Below are positions 36,177 through 44,836 of a stretch of 64,000 nt of DNA, piece by piece. The DNA is from Tessaracoccus palaemonis (GTDB lineage: Bacteria > Actinomycetota > Actinomycetes > Propionibacteriales > Propionibacteriaceae), in NCBI RefSeq assembly GCF_019316905.1, contig NZ_CP079216.1, positions 1,612,001 to 1,676,000 on the forward strand, given 5' to 3'. Numbering within the stretch: position 1 is the stretch's first letter; every line of letters starts with the position of its first letter. A program made the position numbers and the translations under genes. A model generated the notes under the pieces. That model searched no databases. It was not told where the DNA came from and worked only from the letters and a program-made list of their open reading frames with translations.

Positions 36177-36646
36177 GCGCGGCCCATTGGCGACATCACC
36201 TTCTCGGAGCCCTGGCCCCGTGACTGGGCCCCGGCTCCGTTGCCTCGGGCGGCTTTCGCCCCGTCTCGCCTCAATCCTGGAGCTGGTCGGTACACCTGAC
36301 TGGACTCGTCGCCTCACGCTGCGCGGAGCGCGTTCCCCTCACCGCTGTTGATCAGAGTCTCGGTGCCGACCCGGTGGCCGACGACACTGGCGCCCTTCGA
36401 GGTCCTCATGGATGCCGACGTCGACGTGTTCTCGAGTTCTAGGCCGGTGACTGTCTCCGCAACCGGCTCAGGCGCGACGGCGACAGCCGAGCCCGTGTCC
36501 CGGTGACCCGATCCACCAGCTCTACTTGGAGGCCCGCGCCCGCCTGCGGTCGCGCGATACGACGATTGCGGCGAGGCGAGGAACACCAGCGCGGCGATCC
36601 ACCGGCCCGGAACTGACGGTGCCACTTCTGTGATTGGCTGGGGTGC
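36177..36646. other. 470-bp region after the importer operon, no recognised gene
   Basis: No recognisable gene. A minus-strand frame (36314-36655) reads through but matches no family and has no good start. A GC-rich imperfect hairpin (36206-36238, GGAGCC/GGCTCC outer arms) just after the permease stop is the probable operon terminator. A hydrolase would be expected here in related alpha-glucoside operons. Confidence 0.5.
36206..36238 (+). terminator. Probable terminator of sugar importer operon
   Basis: GGAGCC (36206-36211) pairs with GGCTCC (36233-36238), with a further GCCC/GGGC pairing inside, 30 bases after the last permease stop. The stem is interrupted by mismatches and lacks a T-run. 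Confidence 0.45.
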
Positions 36647-37060
36647 ATGAAGCAATGGCTGCTTGCATGCCTGAGCGCACTATTTGTGGCTGCGTTCGCG
36701 TTGTTTGCCGTGGCGTCTTGGCAGCTCTGGTGGACCCCGAGAACTGTCTACTCGTGCGACGGGCTGCCCAGTGGCGCCTCAACGCCTATGGCCGCTGCTC
36801 AGGAGTTCACGGATGCCCTGGTCTCCTCAGACCCTGCCGCCATGTGTGCGGTCCTGGTCGACAAGCAGACCGATGCGCAACTGGAAGAACTGGCAGCGGA
36901 GGTCCGCGAGCAGCTGGGAGCGCCCTCCTCGGCGGATCAGGTCCAGATGCGGCTGGGTGACGAAGACGGCAGCAGGTCCACGCTCACTCTGGAGGGACCG
37001 GGTGGCACCGTTGAAATGTCCGTCTTCTTCTTCTACAACTGGTACCGGGTCGAACTATGA
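36647..37060 (+). CDS. Small exported/membrane-anchored hypothetical protein
   Basis: 137 residues: an N-terminal transmembrane or signal segment (LLACLSALFVAAFALFAVASW) followed by an extracellular domain with AAAQEFTDALVSSDPAAMCAVLV, a pattern seen in NTF2-like small domains. Two Cys (in YSCDG and AAMCA) could form a disulfide. No family recognised with confidence. It precedes the disrupted lipoprotein gene, which runs toward it. Confidence 0.6.
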   Translation: MKQWLLACLSALFVAAFALFAVASWQLWWTPRTVYSCDGLPSGASTPMAAAQEFTDALVSSDPAAMCAVLVDKQTDAQLEELAAEVREQLGAPSSADQVQMRLGDEDGSRSTLTLEGPGGTVEMSVFFFYNWYRVEL

Positions 37061-37548
37061 CGTCGCTGAGTGATTGGCGGAGTGTTCGCCATGATCGCCA
37101 TCGGTGCTCCTGAGGCGTCCGTCGAGGTCTGCAAGGTCGGCCGTATCGCGACATGCCGTGCCAGCGGTCGGGGTAGCGGAGCCGTGCTTGTCGACTACTT
37201 GCTGGAACCAACTGCTCTGAACGCAACAACTCTTGGCTCGGACACCTCGACGGTGACGAGGCCACCCGTGGGGGAATACAGGGAAGGGGCATATTCGCCC
37301 GCCATGTTCTCTCCAACCGCGCATGGGACCACCAGCGACCCCAGCGGGGTATCACCCTGGGTAATAGTGATCGTTGTGGACTCAACCGTCTCCGTCAAGC
37401 ATGTCGTCAGTATCGAGATGCTGTCGTCGGAGTGATTCGGATCGAATGAACCCGGTAGTGGGAGGCCGTCCCGGGAAGACAAGTACACACGACTCGGTGC
37501 CAACGCGCTCAGGCGCTCGTCCAGAAACTGTTCTGCGTCCTCACGGCT

Positions 37549-37556
37549 CGTTTGAG
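37549..37556. repeat. Target-site duplication, left copy
   Basis: CGTTTGAG, repeated at 39015-39022, directly flanking the ISL3 element. An 8-bp duplication is characteristic of ISL3-family insertion. Confidence 0.9.
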
Positions 37557-39014
37557 GGCTCTTCTGACTTGAGCGTGGGGTCAGAGGCGTAGTCCGCCGC
37601 CGATGAGGAGCATTCTGAGGCGGTAGTTGTCGGGGTCGCGGAATCCTCGGGCGATGCGGCGGGCGAGTTCGATCAGCCCGTTGATGGCTTCGGTTCCGCC
37701 GTTGTTGGCGCCGCTGGTGGTGAAGTAGCCTAGGAACGCGTCTCGCCACTGGTTCAGGGTCCGGCCGAGGCGGGCGATCTCCGGGATCGGACACGACGGG
37801 AACGTGGCCAGGATCTTCTCTGCGACCCTGCGCCCGTCGGCGTGGCTTGGCTGGTGGTAGACCGAGCGCAGTTGTTGGGCGCAGTGCCAGGCGACCTCGA
37901 CTTCGACGTGGCGGTCATCGGCGGTGAACGCGGTTTTGAGGCGGGTCTTCTGCCCGTCGCTGAGGTGTTCCAGACCGGCGCGCAGCAGGTTCCGGATCCG
38001 ATACAGCGGATCGTTCTTGCGGCCGCGGTGGCCGTGGATGTCTTGCTGGACCCGGCGGCGGACCTCATCGACCGCGGCCGTGCCAAGCTTGACGACGTGG
38101 AACGCGTCAAGCACCGCGATGGCGTCCTCCAACTGGTCGTCGATGGCGTTCTTGTAGCCGTGGAACGGGTCCAGCGTGGCGATCTCGACGCCTTCGCGGA
38201 ACGTGTCGCCGCGGACCTTCAGCCACGACGTGTAGGCCTCGCCGGAACGACCCGGGACCAGATCAAGGAGCCGCGCCCGGACGCGTCCGTCCTTGTCACG
38301 GGTGAGATCAACCATGCCGGTGAACTCCTTCGGGCCGCGTCCACCCTGCTCGACAGGCCTGGTCGAGACGTGATGCCAAATGTGTTCGTCAACACCCAGC
38401 GAGGTGACACCGGCGAAGCGCGACTCATCGGCAGCAGCGGCTTCAAGGTTCGGCTTGACGGCTCGCCACAGCGTCCTCCAAGCACAACCCAGCTGACGGG
38501 CAAGACCCTGAACCGAAGCGTTCTCGCGGCGCATCTGCCCGACCGCCCACGATGTCGCCCGAGCGGTGAGCAACGCTCTGGGCCGCGCCACGTCGGGGTC
38601 TTGTTCCATGAACGAGGTCACCGGACACGACGGCTCCGGACACAGCCATCGTCGTTTCCGCCACCACAACCGCACCGGCGCCGTGAAACAGGCAGCGTCG
38701 ATCAACTCCACCCGCTGCCGGCCATGCGCATGCGCCACGACCCCACATGTCGCGCAGCCCATCACCGCAGGAGGCCGAGACTCGACCTCAACCCGAAGCC
38801 CCGCGTCGTCGCGATGGACACCGGTCACATGGAGCCCGGGCAGGCCCAGAAGAACATCACAGCGCTGGCAGTAGGAAGTAGGATCGGGCATCGTCGAGGT
38901 CCTCGAAGTCGAGTGGTGTGGTAACCCCGATTCTTGAGGGCCTCGACCCCCTCCACCCCACCGACACGCCCACCATCGGATCCACGCTCAACCCACGCTC
39001 AGGTCCGAAGAGCC
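37557..39014 (-). mobile_element. ISL3-family insertion sequence
   Basis: 1458 bp. Terminal inverted repeats GGCTCTTCTGACTTGAGCG (from 37557) and, on the other strand, GGCTCTTCGGACCTGAGCG (ending at 39014), differing at three positions in about 22. Flanked by a perfect 8-bp direct repeat. One intact transposase inside; ends and gene intact, so possibly recent and active. Confidence 0.95.
37581..38891 (-). CDS. ISL3-family transposase
   Basis: 436 residues. An N-terminal zinc-ribbon-like set (CQRC, CATC, then CPEPSC), an HTH region (ASVQGLARQLGCAWRTLWRAV) and a DDE-type catalytic domain: LGVDEH, AIAVLDAFHVVKL and GGTEAINGLIELARR. Start ATG 38891 after GAGGAC. Length normal for the family, no frameshift. 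Catalyses transposition of the surrounding 1.46-kb element. Confidence 0.95.
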   Translation of the reverse strand: MPDPTSYCQRCDVLLGLPGLHVTGVHRDDAGLRVEVESRPPAVMGCATCGVVAHAHGRQRVELIDAACFTAPVRLWWRKRRWLCPEPSCPVTSFMEQDPDVARPRALLTARATSWAVGQMRRENASVQGLARQLGCAWRTLWRAVKPNLEAAAADESRFAGVTSLGVDEHIWHHVSTRPVEQGGRGPKEFTGMVDLTRDKDGRVRARLLDLVPGRSGEAYTSWLKVRGDTFREGVEIATLDPFHGYKNAIDDQLEDAIAVLDAFHVVKLGTAAVDEVRRRVQQDIHGHRGRKNDPLYRIRNLLRAGLEHLSDGQKTRLKTAFTADDRHVEVEVAWHCAQQLRSVYHQPSHADGRRVAEKILATFPSCPIPEIARLGRTLNQWRDAFLGYFTTSGANNGGTEAINGLIELARRIARGFRDPDNYRLRMLLIGGGLRL

Positions 39015-39022
39015 CGTTTGAG
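39015..39022. repeat. Target-site duplication, right copy
   Basis: CGTTTGAG, identical to 37549-37556. It ends the 5' part of the split lipoprotein gene. Confidence 0.9.
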
Positions 39023-39249
39023 CGGCTGTGGCTGGCCCATCGGCGGTTGCCGTGTGCGATGGTTCCTCGGGTGCGGATGGAGCCGGCGTGTTGACGTCGC
39101 AACCAGTCAGGGAAACCAAGAAGAGGCACCAAACCGCGAGAGCGCCTATTCGGTTCCTCCTTCTGGGCTTCACAGCACCGAGCATTGCGCCTGCTGGAAA
39201 GCAGTGTCAAGGGTGGCACGTTTGGGGGTGGAGGTCGCCCCGCCCCAAA

Positions 39250-39609
39250 CTACCCTTCTTTCGGCACGGGCGACCCATGCAGCAGTCCTGCTCCGAAGTG
39301 ATCCTGGTCTCTTGGGCCTTCGACGTCGATGCGGATCGCCTCATGAACAAGTGCGCCGGTCTGAATAGAGACTGTCGAGATCTGGTAACTCCGGCTTCCG
39401 CCCGGGCGCTCCACTCGCACAACAACGTCGGCTTGGGGTAACCACGAGCTCCGATCATCCTCGGCGCGACGCAGTAGGCAAACCGTTTCCCCTGTGGCTA
39501 GAGCGGAGCTCCACAGCCCACTTTCTGAATGCCACACGACACCATCGTTTCCGATGAAACACACATCATTGAGCTCGTCGACATCAAGGTCGGCTTCGGC
39601 CCGCAGCAT
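39250..39609 (-). CDS. Hypothetical protein
   Basis: 119 residues from ATG 39609, with only a weak G-rich ribosome site. The sequence (acidic start EADLDVDELNDVCFIGNDGVVW, later VVRVERPGGSRSYQIST) has the look of a small beta-rich soluble protein, but no family is recognised. It lies upstream of the split lipoprotein on the same strand. It may be real or a fragment. Confidence 0.4.
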   Translation of the reverse strand: MLRAEADLDVDELNDVCFIGNDGVVWHSESGLWSSALATGETVCLLRRAEDDRSSWLPQADVVVRVERPGGSRSYQISTVSIQTGALVHEAIRIDVEGPRDQDHFGAGLLHGSPVPKEG

Positions 39610-39760
39610 CTCGCCCCAGCGGCCGCGGTTGTCGCTGGCCCGGTGCTGCCTGTTGGTGTTCGGGTCTATACCTGCCCCGGTGTGCGGCGGCAGGCGAAAA
39701 CGGGGAGTCGAGGAGGGCCTTTTCTACCGCGTCGGGGCAGCCGGACTATCTACCCGTGCG

Positions 39761-40080
39761 TCACCGTGCGCCGGCAGAGAGCCGCCGCCAGGAGATGAAC
39801 CCGTCCTCCTCGCAGAGCTCGAGCGTCATCGGCCCGTCGTCGGTGATGTAGTCAGCGGTCAGCTCCTCGCTCAAGTGAACGTCGGCCAGCGACTCGTCAT
39901 CGAACTCAGTGAGCGCTGCGAGGTACCGCCTGAACAGCTCCGGTTCGGGAACGATGATCTCTGCAATCCCGAGTTCGTCGATGACCAGCCGCTTGACCGG
40001 GACCCCTCCCGCGAGAGGACCTTGAGTAGAAAGAGCATTGGGGACCGGTAGGCGTCCACCGAGTCGAGGATGGCTTCCAT
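39761..40080 (-). pseudogene. Small hypothetical protein, possibly frameshifted
   Basis: Two overlapping frames look like one gene. MEAILDSVDAYRSPMLFLLKVL (40080 to about 40015) has a natural start, and VPVKRLVIDELGIAEIIVPE through LSAGAR (about 40000-39761) is the well-formed remainder in another frame. The switch falls near CCTCTCGCGGGAGG. If joined, a roughly 105-residue acidic protein results. The rest of the second frame upstream is not convincing. Function unknown. Confidence 0.4.
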
Positions 40081-40254
40081 GAACAGGTCTCCTACGTGCA
40101 GTGGTCTTGGAAGGGTAGGCGCTGATGACGCTCAGCACCCTCCCGGGGCACGCCTCTGGCTTGCCTCAGGCGTCGTGGAGCCGATCCATCACCTCACACC
40201 GCTACACACGCGACCGCGGGCGCCGCTCGCTTCCACACGGTGGGCCGCCCGCCT

Positions 40255-40686
40255 TCAGATGACGCAGAACTCGTTGCCTTCCGGGTCCGCCATCACGATC
40301 CAGTGGCCGAGCATCGGGTCGTCGAAGACCAGCATCTCGGTCGCACCGGCGGCCACCAGCTCGTCGGCCTTCGCGCGCAGCGCGCCCCTGTCCTTGCCCT
40401 CGGCGGACTCGCTGACGACCACGTCAAGGTGGAGCCGGTTCTTCGCTGTCTTCGGCTCGGGGACCTTCTGGATGAAGATGCGGGGACCGGCGCCGGTCGG
40501 GTCGACGATCGCGTTGGCGTCGTTCCACCGCTCCTCGGGCAGCCCCCAGGCGGTCAGCGCCTCCTCCCACGTGGAGTGCGGGGCGGGCGGGTCCTCCCTG
40601 CGGTAGCCGAGGGCCAGTGCCCAGAACTCGCCGAGGGCGGTGGGGTCACTCGCGTCGAGGGTCAGGTGAAAGGGGTGTCTACTCAT
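40255..40686 (-). CDS. VOC (glyoxalase-like) family protein
   Basis: 143 residues from ATG 40686; an upstream extension of the frame overlaps the metX promoter and is unlikely. It follows the actinobacterial glyoxalase-like pattern (HLTLDASDPTALGEFWALALGY ... RLHLDVVV ... DPEGNEFCVI). The metal-binding positions are partly typical (His in HPFHLTLD, Glu in GNEFC). Its substrate is unknown; many relatives are resistance or isomerase-like proteins. Divergent from metX. Confidence 0.85.
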   Translation of the reverse strand: MSRHPFHLTLDASDPTALGEFWALALGYRREDPPAPHSTWEEALTAWGLPEERWNDANAIVDPTGAGPRIFIQKVPEPKTAKNRLHLDVVVSESAEGKDRGALRAKADELVAAGATEMLVFDDPMLGHWIVMADPEGNEFCVI

Positions 40687-40741
40687 CTGCCCACGATGAA
40701 CGAGCGGATCGCCGCGGTCAAGAGTTTGCAACAATGACCGC

Positions 40742-41884
40742 GTGACTAGCTCCGCTGCCGACGGTCTTGGCGTGGTCGAGACGCACACCGCGCGCGTGTT
40801 CGATGCCGCGAACCCTCTGGTGCTCGCGAGCGGGGCGGTGCTGCCGCAGGTCGACGTGGCCTACGAGACGTACGGGACCCTCAACAACGAACGCAGCAAC
40901 GCGATCTACATCTGTCACGCGCTGACCGGCGACGCGCACGCCGCCGGCTACCACGTCGGCGCCACCCGCCCCGGCTGGTGGGACAACCTCATCGGGCCCG
41001 GCCGCCCGATCGACACCGACCGCTGGTTCGTGGTGGCCTCCAACATCCTGGGCGGCTGCCAGGGCAGCACGGGGCCGTCGTCGATCGACCCGCGCACCGA
41101 CCGGCCGTATGAGCTGAACTTCCCGCTGCTGGACATGGCCGACTTCGTCTCGGTGCACCGCGGCCTCGCCCGGCACCTTGGCATCGAGCGGTTCGCCGCC
41201 GTCGTCGGGGGATCGCTCGGCGGAATGCAGGTACTCCAGTGGGCCCTGACCCACCCCGAGGACCTCGACCGGGCCGTGATCCTGGCGGCCTCGAGCCGGC
41301 TCACGGCTCAAAACATCGCCTTTTCCGCGGTAGGGCGCCAGGCGATCATGCGGGACCCGGACTTCCACGACGGCCGCTTCATCTCGCAGGGCGCCTTCCC
41401 CGGCAAGGGGCTGTCGGTGGCGCGGATGATGGCGCACATCACCTACCTCTCCGAGGAGGCATTCCAGGAGAAGTTCGGCCGCTCTCCACAGGAGGGCGAG
41501 CTGTCGCCGAACTTCGGCGTCGACTTCGCCGTCGAGAGCTATCTCGAGCACCAGGGGCAGCGGTTCCTCAGCCGCTTCGACCCGCTCAGCTACCTGTACC
41601 TGACCAGGGCGATGGACTACTTCGACCCCTTCTCGCGCGACGGAGCGCTCGACCTGCTGGTCGCGGACCCCGTCCGTTTCCTCATCATGAGCTTCGACAC
41701 CGACTGGCGGTTCTCCACCGCTCACTCGCGGCGGATCGTGCGCCACCTGGAGGGGGCTCGGCTGCCGACCTCGTTCAGGGAGATCTCCTCGCCGTGGGGG
41801 CACGACTCTTTCCTGCTGGAGATCGATGACTACCACGCCTCGGTGCGGGCATTCATGGACCGGGCGGCGGAGGAAATCGCATGA
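40742..41884 (+). CDS. metX: Homoserine O-acetyltransferase
   Basis: 380 residues, GTG start. An alpha/beta-hydrolase that acylates homoserine with acetyl-CoA, the first step to methionine. The nucleophile elbow GGSLGGMQ (Ser at about 158) and the C-terminal SPWGHDSFLLE with the catalytic His are intact; SNILGGCQGSTGPSSIDP is a strong family signature. It overlaps metW by ATGA, the standard metX-metW pair. Confidence 0.96.
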   Translation: MTSSAADGLGVVETHTARVFDAANPLVLASGAVLPQVDVAYETYGTLNNERSNAIYICHALTGDAHAAGYHVGATRPGWWDNLIGPGRPIDTDRWFVVASNILGGCQGSTGPSSIDPRTDRPYELNFPLLDMADFVSVHRGLARHLGIERFAAVVGGSLGGMQVLQWALTHPEDLDRAVILAASSRLTAQNIAFSAVGRQAIMRDPDFHDGRFISQGAFPGKGLSVARMMAHITYLSEEAFQEKFGRSPQEGELSPNFGVDFAVESYLEHQGQRFLSRFDPLSYLYLTRAMDYFDPFSRDGALDLLVADPVRFLIMSFDTDWRFSTAHSRRIVRHLEGARLPTSFREISSPWGHDSFLLEIDDYHASVRAFMDRAAEEIA

Positions 41885-42483
41885 GCCTGCAGTTCCGGGC
41901 GGACCTCACGCTGATCGCCGACCTCGTGCCCGAGGGGTCACGCGTGCTGGACCTCGGCTGCGGCAACGGCGACACGCTGCAACTGCTCGCGGAGAAGGGG
42001 TGCACAGGCGTCGGAGTCGACCTCGATCCCGTCAACGTGCTGGCATGTCTACGGGCCGGGGTCGACGTGATCGAGCTCGACCTCGACACCCAGCTCACCG
42101 AGTTCGGCGACGACAGTTTCGACTTCGTCGTGCTCTCGCGCACGCTGCAGACCGTGCACCGGCCGCGCGAGGTCCTCCGTGAGATGGGCCGCATCGCCGT
42201 GCACTCGGTGGTGTCCATGCCGAACTTCGCCTACTGGCGCAACCGGCTGCGGCTGCTGGGCGGCCACATGCCCATGTCGAAGGACCTCCCGTACCACTGG
42301 TACGACACACCCAACCTCCACCACTCCTCGCTGCCGGATCTGGAGCCGCTTTTCCGGAGCCTGGAGATGGAGATCGACCGTCGGATCCCGCTCGACGCGG
42401 AGGGCCACCCACACCGGCTCGGCAATCTCGCGGCCAACTGGGCGGCGAGCTCGTCGCTGTACCTGCTGCACGCCCGGCGCTGA
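41881..42483 (+). CDS. metW: MetW, methionine biosynthesis protein
   Basis: 200 residues. Methyltransferase-like fold with the SAM motif VLDLGCGNGDTL and the MetW-specific MPNFAYWRNRLRLLGGHMPMSKDLPYHWYDTPN region. MetW associates with MetX and supports its activity in several bacteria. The ATG overlaps the metX stop, so expression is coupled. Confidence 0.95.
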   Translation: MSLQFRADLTLIADLVPEGSRVLDLGCGNGDTLQLLAEKGCTGVGVDLDPVNVLACLRAGVDVIELDLDTQLTEFGDDSFDFVVLSRTLQTVHRPREVLREMGRIAVHSVVSMPNFAYWRNRLRLLGGHMPMSKDLPYHWYDTPNLHHSSLPDLEPLFRSLEMEIDRRIPLDAEGHPHRLGNLAANWAASSSLYLLHARR

Positions 42484-42523
42484 CGCGGCCCGCGATTCCG
42501 GGGAGAGCCTCGGGTGGTGGCTC

Positions 42524-43444
42524 TCAGGACGCGGAGGGCTCCTGGCCGGCTGTGAGGCGGTGGTCGGCAAGCCGCCGCAGCGAGCCGCCAAGGGAGAGAG
42601 CCTTCGTCAGGTCGTCCACCCGCCTCTGGTCGACGGGGGTGTACGTAGGCGTGGGAATGGCCAGGTCCCTGACGACCGTGACGACCTCCCTGGCGCGAGC
42701 CAGGTAGTCGACGTCGGCCAGCAGTTTCGACCTGACCGACGGCGTCATGGCCGACGCCGGGTCGGCCGCGGCCTCGACCATCGCCTCGAGGGTGGGATAG
42801 CGCTCGACCAGCGTTGCTGCACTCTTCTCGCCGATGCCCTTCACGCCAGGCAGCCCGTCGGAGGGGTCGCCCCGGAGCACCGCGAAGTCGACATATCGCC
42901 CTGCGGCGAGGTCGTACTTCGCCCTGAGCAGTTCCGGTGTGACGAGCTCGTGCTTGGCCACGCCGCGGGCGACGTACACCACCGACGTATCGTCGTCGAC
43001 GAGCTGGAACAGGTCGCGGTCGCCGGTGACGACCAGCGTCCGGCCGTCGTGCCGGGCCGCCAGCGACGCGAGGACATCGTCCGCCTCGTGGTGCTTCGCC
43101 CCGATGACGGGGATCCCGACGGCCGCCAGGCAGGCCCGGATGTGGGGGACCTGCCAGCCGAGGTCGTCGTCGACCTCCTCCTCGGCGCCGTCCGCCGTCA
43201 CCTCGGCGACGCGGTGGGTCTTGTAGGACGGGACGAGGTCCACCCGCCACTGCGGGCGCCAGTCGTCGTCCCAGGCGCAGGCGAGCTGATCGGGCCCGTA
43301 CTGGGTCGCAAGCCTCGAGATGAAGTCCATCGTGCCGCGAATCGCGTTGACCGGGTGCCCGTCGGGGGAGCGGAAGGTGGCGGGCACGCCGAAGAACGCG
43401 CGGAAGTACAGGTACGACGTGTCGAATGCCATCAGCGTTGCCAT
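42524..43444 (-). CDS. 5'-3' exonuclease (PolA-N/FEN type)
   Basis: 306 residues from ATG 43444 (MATLMAFDTSYLYFRAFFGVP); the open frame upstream is not used. This is the stand-alone flap-endonuclease domain seen in DNA polymerase I, with metal-binding acidic residues in FDTSYL, CAWDD, HEADDVLASLAA and TGDRDLFQLVDD, and the helix-hairpin-helix GDPSDGLPGVKGIGEKSAATL. It likely removes RNA primers or flaps. Converges with metW. Confidence 0.93.
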   Translation of the reverse strand: MATLMAFDTSYLYFRAFFGVPATFRSPDGHPVNAIRGTMDFISRLATQYGPDQLACAWDDDWRPQWRVDLVPSYKTHRVAEVTADGAEEEVDDDLGWQVPHIRACLAAVGIPVIGAKHHEADDVLASLAARHDGRTLVVTGDRDLFQLVDDDTSVVYVARGVAKHELVTPELLRAKYDLAAGRYVDFAVLRGDPSDGLPGVKGIGEKSAATLVERYPTLEAMVEAAADPASAMTPSVRSKLLADVDYLARAREVVTVVRDLAIPTPTYTPVDQRRVDDLTKALSLGGSLRRLADHRLTAGQEPSAS

Positions 43445-43530
43445 GGCGCAATCGTGACATGTGAGGACACCGGGGAACCTTCCGTTTCGCTCGATTGTCG
43501 TCGCCGCTAGGGTGACGCCCAGGAGGTGGC

Positions 43531-44802
43531 ATGGACACCATGAAGGGGCCTTCGCCCGCACAACTGGCCGCGGCCGCCGTCCCGGCCATGGTCGTCGGCC
43601 TCGTCTGCGCCGTGCTGCTCGTCCTCGCGGATCTGCTCGCGGAGGTGCTGCACCACGGCTGGTGGGAGGCCCTGCCGTCGCTGCTCGGCATCGATCCCGC
43701 CTCCCGATGGTGGATCGTGCTCGTCCTCACGGCCACCGGGGCCCTCGTCGGGCTCGTGCTCTGGAAGGCCCCGGGCCACGGCGGCCACGACACGGCGACG
43801 GTGGAGATGGTCTCGCCTCCACTGCCTCTCAGCTCGCTGCCCGGCGTGGCCGCGGTGCTGGTGCTCGGCCTCGCCGGCGGCGTGAGCCTCGGCCCCGAGG
43901 GCCCGATCATCATGGTGGCGACCGGGCTGGTCGTCGCCGCCTACCGCCGGCTGCTGCCCCAGGTGCCGATCCCCATGGTCATCGCGATCACCGCCGCGGG
44001 CATGCTGGGCGCGATGCTCGGCACACCCATCGCCGCCGCGCTGGCGTGCACGGGAGCGATGGGCGGCAAGGCCGCCGGCAGCCTCTGGGACCGGATGTTC
44101 ACCCCGCTGGTCGCCGCCGGCACCGGCGCAGTCGGGTACTACCTGCTCGGGGGACAGGCCTGGGGAGGCGCATTCCCCGCCTACGCGCCGCAGTGGATGG
44201 ACCTGCTGACCGGCACCGCAGTGGCTGCCCTGGGCGCCATTCTCAGCCTCGTCGCTGCCGCAGCCTTCGCCCCCGTCCATGCGCTGTTCCGTCGACTGCG
44301 GCACCCGCTGGTCTACGTCACCCTCGGCGGCCTGCTGCTCGGCATCCTCGGGGCGATCGGCGGGCCCATCACCCTTTTCAAGGGCGCCGAGCAGACCGCC
44401 GAACTGATCGCGGACCGCGACGCCTACGGTGCGCTCGCGCTGCTCGCGATCGTCGTGATCAAGCTCATCGCCATCGTCATCGCCGGTGCGTCCGGCTTCC
44501 GCGGAGGCCGTGTCTTCCCCGCCCTGTTCACCGGCGTCGCGGTCGGGCTGCTGGGCCACACGCTCGTCCCTAGCATGCCGGTCACCCTCGCGGTCGCAGC
44601 CGGCGTGCTCGGCGTGCTGCTTGCCGTCAGCAGGGACGGCTGGTTCGCGATCTTCGGCGGAGCCCTGATCGTGGGGGACGCCCACGTGCTTCCGGTCCTG
44701 TGCATCATCGTGCTGCCAGCGTGGCTGATCCTGACTGCCGGGCCGGAGATGATGGTCCACGAACCCGCCCCCGCACAGCCGCAGGCGCCCGCAGCCGGCT
44801 GA
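43531..44802 (+). CDS. ClC-family chloride channel/transporter
   Basis: 423 residues, 10-12 hydrophobic segments. The GVSLGPEGPI segment corresponds to the GK/REGP filter motif with the gating Glu, and GFRGGRVFPALF to the GxFxP motif; the first GSGIP motif is not seen in its usual form. No cytoplasmic CBS domains. Probably a chloride or fluoride-type ion channel or antiporter; the ion selectivity is unsettled. Confidence 0.88.
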   Translation: MDTMKGPSPAQLAAAAVPAMVVGLVCAVLLVLADLLAEVLHHGWWEALPSLLGIDPASRWWIVLVLTATGALVGLVLWKAPGHGGHDTATVEMVSPPLPLSSLPGVAAVLVLGLAGGVSLGPEGPIIMVATGLVVAAYRRLLPQVPIPMVIAITAAGMLGAMLGTPIAAALACTGAMGGKAAGSLWDRMFTPLVAAGTGAVGYYLLGGQAWGGAFPAYAPQWMDLLTGTAVAALGAILSLVAAAAFAPVHALFRRLRHPLVYVTLGGLLLGILGAIGGPITLFKGAEQTAELIADRDAYGALALLAIVVIKLIAIVIAGASGFRGGRVFPALFTGVAVGLLGHTLVPSMPVTLAVAAGVLGVLLAVSRDGWFAIFGGALIVGDAHVLPVLCIIVLPAWLILTAGPEMMVHEPAPAQPQAPAAG

Positions 44803-44836
44803 CGGCCGACCCGACACGCTCGGGTAGAGTGCCCCC

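Larger units (their letters stand above)
37195..39185 (-). pseudogene. Lipoprotein gene split by an ISL3-family element
   Basis: 5' part 39185-39015 (minus strand): basic start, hydrophobic stretch and lipobox LTGC at the end of the signal, then a Thr/Ala/Pro-rich linker. 3' part 37548-37195: SREDAEQFLDERLSAL followed by a beta-rich domain ending at 37195. Removing the element and one copy of the 8-bp duplication rejoins the two frames exactly (codon phase agrees) into a 174-residue lipoprotein. No family recognised. The 3' part has no signal and is probably not made as a functional protein. Confidence 0.85.

Noticed and set aside
36314-36655. 113-residue minus-strand frame after the sugar importer
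   Set aside because: No good ribosome site, no family resemblance, and it overlaps the start of the small exported protein gene.
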